Shown here piece after piece: positions 14,644 to 15,432 of a DNA stretch of 15,432 nt (position 1 is the first letter of the stretch; every line of letters begins with the position of its first letter). This stretch comes from Hungateiclostridiaceae bacterium UBA3922. GTDB taxonomy: Bacteria; Bacillota; Clostridia; Acetivibrionales; DTU013. The stretch is taken from assembly GCA_002386045.1 (NCBI GenBank), contig DGEQ01000052.1, positions 411-15,842 of the forward strand, in the 5' to 3' direction. The notes under the pieces were generated by a model. The model searched no databases. It worked only from the letters and a program-made list of their open reading frames with translations, and was not told the DNA's origin. The translations under genes and the position numbers were made by a program.

Positions 14644-15432
14644 TCAGAATGCTCCGCCGCCGCCACGGCCGCCTCCGCCGCCGGAGCCTCCTCCGAAACC
14701 TCCGCCGCTGAAACCTCCGCCTTTGCCCGAGGAGGATGACTGCTTGGAGTTGGCAATCGCCATTGCACGGTTTATTGCATGGTCGACGGAGTCCACCGTC
14801 CTGTCGAGGGCGCTGGTGAAGTAACTGAGGCTGCGCAGGTCGTGGCCATACATATAAGTGAGTCTCGCATTCTGCAGGTCGGCATCAGTATATACGAGGG
14901 GAAGCTGCTTTATGACTTCCTTTGCAACGCCCAGCGAGACGGCGTAGACCAGGTAGTGTTCCCACAGGACTATGGACGGCATTTCCGCCTTGTCCAGCCT
15001 GCTGAAGTCCTTCAGGAAATTCCTGAAAGCCTTCCACATCGCGTATTGCTCGTTTCCGTAAACCGAACGCCTGTTGAGCCTTGCCCCGAATATCAGCATG
15101 ACGAAGCCTGAAATCATAATAAGGAAACCCAGGCCTCCCTTTGCCGCGGCAACCAGGAAAAAGCCAAGGAAAACGTAAAGTATACCGGCTATTATTGCCG
15201 TAGATTTGCCCTTCTGGCTCGATTCGTCAAAGAAGTCGTGCTTGCCGGCCTCGTCCCTGACCATGCCGCACCAGTTCTGATAATTTTTTGTGAACCTGCG
15301 GGCATCCGCCTCTGTTTTCACATGGCCGGATATTTCATCGAGGAATACACGGCTGCCGTCGCCGATCTTTTTGATGAACCAGTTTATAAGGCATGATTCG
15401 TGGCTGAGCAGACCGGACGTGGGAGCTTCGGG
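14644..15432 (-). CDS. DUF2207-type membrane protein, C-terminal part (5' end outside window)
   Basis: The frame stays open to the right edge, so only the last 262 residues are visible; GTG 15321 is an internal Val, not a start. The visible part contains a cytoplasmic-type segment (INWFIKKIGDGSRVFLDEIS...), two adjacent membrane helices (AIIAGILYVFLGFFLVAAAK and GFLIMISGFVMLIFG), and a region beginning YAMWKAFRNFLKDFSRLDKA. It ends in a flexible Gly/Ser tail (GKGGGFSGGGFGGGSGGGGG...). This order, the WxxFxxFLxDFS stretch and the Gly-rich tail are typical of DUF2207 proteins, whose N-terminal extracytoplasmic domain would lie beyond the window. The function is unknown. The pairing with lemA supports the assignment. 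GTG-internal codon use and AGG-rich arginines match the neighbours. Confidence 0.85.
   Translation of the reverse strand, partial: PEAPTSGLLSHESCLINWFIKKIGDGSRVFLDEISGHVKTEADARRFTKNYQNWCGMVRDEAGKHDFFDESSQKGKSTAIIAGILYVFLGFFLVAAAKGGLGFLIMISGFVMLIFGARLNRRSVYGNEQYAMWKAFRNFLKDFSRLDKAEMPSIVLWEHYLVYAVSLGVAKEVIKQLPLVYTDADLQNARLTYMYGHDLRSLSYFTSALDRTVDSVDHAINRAMAIANSKQSSSSGKGGGFSGGGFGGGSGGGGGRGGGGAF

Overview
The window looks like a chromosomal segment of a Bacillota bacterium, most likely in Clostridia. The sequence evidence is: strong GGAGG-type ribosome binding sites, sigma-A-like promoters, a textbook CtsR heat-shock operator, a SmtB/CzrA-type metal operator, and a small gene with a candidate sporulation (sigma-K) promoter. 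Coding GC looks moderate to fairly high. AGG is the preferred arginine codon and ATA is frequent for isoleucine in every gene, so nothing stands out as recently acquired. I see no rRNA, tRNA, CRISPR array, phage gene or transposase.

Layout. Positions 1-4092 (+) hold four accessory genes in one orientation: the 3' part of a WG-repeat/DUF3298 protein, an HD-superfamily protein that looks like an internal duplication with a dead first copy, an unrecognised 205-residue protein, and a protein with three calcium-loop (FG-GAP/VCBS-like) repeats. Positions 4137-5700 are a self-contained unit: tandem promoters, a membrane protein with a PP2C-phosphatase-like cytoplasmic part that has lost its metal ligands, one membrane helix, an acidic linker and an external LysM domain, then a strong terminator. 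Positions 5761-9463 are a heat-shock operon: promoter, CtsR operator, a zinc-finger-less J-domain co-chaperone, and the ClpB disaggregase. This pairs co-chaperone and disaggregase under CtsR, with no ctsR/mcsA/mcsB alongside.

Positions 9506-10894 (-) encode a MATE exporter that converges on clpB. Divergent from it is a small Pro/Gly-rich, Trp-rich protein (11139-11531, +) ending in a good terminator. Positions 11710-13838 (-) hold a Zn/Cd/Pb-type P1B ATPase driven by a near-consensus promoter with an ArsR/SmtB-type operator over its start site. Positions 13980-15432 (-) carry lemA preceded by a DUF2207 membrane protein cut by the right edge, a common gene pair.

I found no clearly new multi-gene system. 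The most interesting items are the LysM-anchored PP2C pseudophosphatase, the HD-protein duplication with its unrecognised partner gene, the CtsR-controlled J-protein/ClpB pair, and the metal-regulated ATPase with a Cys cluster in place of a metal-binding domain.
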